Assembly (NCBI GenBank): GCA_903879765.1
Contig: CAIRMS010000317.1
Span: 1-25,315 of the forward strand
Direction of reading: 5' to 3'
DNA: 25,315 bases
Origin: an uncultured Flavobacteriales bacterium
GTDB taxonomy: Bacteria; Bacteroidota; Bacteroidia; Flavobacteriales_D; Crocinitomicaceae
A program made the position numbers and the translations under genes. Below the pieces are notes generated by a model. That model searched no databases. It had not been told where the DNA came from and saw only the letters and a program-made list of their open reading frames with translations. This document shows, piece by piece, positions 24,181 through 25,315 of this stretch (the first letter of the stretch is position 1; each line of letters starts with the position of its first letter).

Positions 24181-24906
24181 TTATTTTGCTATGGCGAAGC
24201 TAAGCAAACTTATTTGAAGATCCGGATAGCGCAGACGCAATAATTTAGCCATTGCCTCTAGCGTAGATCCCGTGGTGATTACATCGTCAACGATCGCAAT
24301 ATGTCGAAAGGGGATATGCGTTTTCCCTAGACTAAATTGTTCGCTTGCATTGTCCCAGCGAAGAAATCTATTTTTTCTTGTTTGACTAGCATTATTTGCT
24401 TTTTTATGAACGACATCGAGTAAAACAGGTAAATCTAGAATGTTTGCAATACCCTCTGCCAGCAACTCACTTTGATTGTAGCCCCGTAAAAACCTTTTTT
24501 GCGGATGTATAGGAACCGGAATCAACGCTTCTATGCTTTTATACTTGTCACTATTAAAGATTGTTTTTCCCATTAGCTCACCAAAATGTCTGCCGAGAGG
24601 GGCTTTAAATTGATATTTCAACGCATGTAAAATGTCTTGAATAGGTTTTTCCTTTTCAAAAAAGTACAATGCAAAAGTACCGCTCAATTCAATCCTACCC
24701 CAGAAAAGTTGATCCATGCCACTTTCACTTTCATACGATTCAAAATAAGTGCGCTGTAATTTATCCCAACAAAAAGCGCAAACATGCTGTTCAAATCGCG
24801 ACAGTTCATGTGAACATTGAAGACACAAATTTGGAAAAATTAGGTGTTGTAGGCCTTCTAAATGACGCTTCGACAAAGGCGAGAAATTAGTCTTTATTAA
24901 GTACAT
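24181..24906 (-). CDS. comF: ComF family phosphoribosyltransferase-like protein
   Basis: ComF proteins are type I phosphoribosyltransferase relatives connected to DNA uptake in naturally competent bacteria; their reaction is not settled. The protein is 241 residues, a usual length. The N-terminal zinc-ribbon-like part has two Cys pairs, CLQC (28-31) and CAFC (43-46). A linker with FEKEKPIQDILHALKY follows, then IPVPIHPQKRFLRGYNQSELLA, spanning about 117-138, and the PRPP-binding loop VDDVITTGST at 206-215. It leads the comF, FAD oxidoreductase and DUF5362 group. An 8-base inverted repeat lies 16-37 bases upstream of its ATG. No exact TAnnTTTG was found in front of it. Confidence 0.92.
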   Translation of the reverse strand: MYLIKTNFSPLSKRHLEGLQHLIFPNLCLQCSHELSRFEQHVCAFCWDKLQRTYFESYESESGMDQLFWGRIELSGTFALYFFEKEKPIQDILHALKYQFKAPLGRHFGELMGKTIFNSDKYKSIEALIPVPIHPQKRFLRGYNQSELLAEGIANILDLPVLLDVVHKKANNASQTRKNRFLRWDNASEQFSLGKTHIPFRHIAIVDDVITTGSTLEAMAKLLRLRYPDLQISLLSFAIAK

Positions 24907-25315
24907 CTGTATTTCTTAAAGTTTGAACATTAACGTGTTCAAAAACTCATTCATTGTTTTATGAAAAAAATAAATTTCCTGCATAACTTTATTGTCCTAA
25001 TTCACTTAAGAAATTTATTTGAATTAATTGATGATGTTTCAAGGAATAGTTATTAAAATCTACATATTGTTGATGTGAATATCTTTCCATTTAGTGTTGA
25101 AAATTGCTGAAGGGTTTATTGGTGAAAGGATTGCGATTTTTGGTGTTGATAACATCGCGTTAATGTTAATTTCTTTAATTGATTTAAGAATGTTTTTTAA
25201 CAATTTTTGTAGTCTCAAATTTTACAAGCGTTTTGTTTTCATGACCAAGCGTTAGAGTTGATTGAGTGATACAAAAACAATTTATCGGTATAGGGGTTTA
25301 GAAGTAATGAATTTC
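24907..25315. other. 409-base AT-rich region without a convincing gene
   Basis: This is the only stretch over 300 bases with no supported gene. It contains the inverted repeat at 24922-24943, a 31-codon frame at 24961-25056 (MKKINFLHNF and onward) that I do not accept as a gene, and two 9-mers that differ by one base from DnaA-box forms on the minus-reading side: TGTTGAAAA at 25095-25103 and TGTTGATAA at 25144-25152. A 6-base inverted repeat TAACAT/ATGTTA follows at 25150-25168. An ATG at 25307 near the edge could begin the next gene but only three codons are visible. Confidence 0.6.
24922..24943. repeat. 8-base perfect inverted repeat upstream of comF
   Basis: TTTGAACA at 24922-24929 and TGTTCAAA at 24936-24943 are exact reverse complements separated by TTAACG. 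The site lies 16 bases upstream of the comF start codon on the side where a promoter or operator would sit. No T run follows on either strand, so an operator is more likely than a terminator. No second copy was noticed in the window. Confidence 0.45.

Noticed and set aside
24961..25056. 31-codon frame beginning MKKINFLHNF in the gene-free tail
   Set aside because: Short, AT-rich, no convincing promoter or ribosome-binding context and no recognisable signal or domain; such frames are expected by chance in AT-rich DNA.
1..25315. tRNA, rRNA, CRISPR array, insertion sequence or phage genes
   Set aside because: No cloverleaf-like sequence, spaced direct repeats, transposase motif or phage protein was recognised by reading both strands; the gene density leaves almost no room for them. 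A dedicated RNA search was not possible.

Overview
The window looks like the chromosome of a Bacteroidota bacterium, probably of the order Flavobacteriales. It carries two exported proteins with type IX secretion (T9SS) C-terminal sorting domains, DUF4271 next to hemD, DUF6029, Omp28 and DUF5362 family proteins, the long form of IspG, and exact copies of the Bacteroidota -7 promoter element TAnnTTTG upstream of several genes. A narrower placement, such as Crocinitomicaceae, is a guess. There are 22 confident genes, 18 of them on the minus strand, packed with very little intergenic DNA. I see no rRNA, tRNA, CRISPR array, prophage or insertion sequence, so this is mostly core genome.

Layout. 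From the left: ispG (+, isoprenoid precursors), meeting tail to tail a long RluA-type pseudouridine synthase (-). Then come a T9SS-exported thioredoxin-fold protein (-) with a clear terminator, and hemD with a DUF4271 membrane protein (-, haem synthesis). A glutaryl-CoA dehydrogenase (+) follows. Next is a seven-gene minus-strand polycistron covering 15748 down to 8114: TlpA-like thioredoxin, DUF6029 barrel, Omp28-like lipoprotein, rpoN (sigma-54), a degenerate PAP2-like membrane protein, a coiled-coil lipoprotein and a TPR protein. The last four are joined by ATGA, ATGA and TAATG overlaps. Divergent from it are a small T9SS cargo protein and rnr (RNase R), both on +. The right part is minus-strand: lepA, a histidine-rich four-helix membrane protein, a cytochrome c lipoprotein and hflX form one tight operon, preceded by comF, an MnmC-like FAD oxidoreductase and DUF5362. 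The last ~410 bases hold no convincing gene.

How the genes may work together. The TlpA/DUF6029/Omp28 trio places two exported thioredoxin-fold proteins beside an outer-membrane barrel, in one transcript with sigma-54, which suggests an envelope thiol-redox or surface assembly function. The lepA operon puts two translation GTPases around a pair of likely haem proteins, which may link ribosome maintenance to respiration. All three convergent gene pairs abut or overlap at their stop codons with no room for a conventional terminator. I found no single large novel system. The best leads are the rpoN envelope operon, the lepA-haem-hflX operon, a perfect palindrome at the rnr start, and a terminator placed directly in front of the rluA-like gene.
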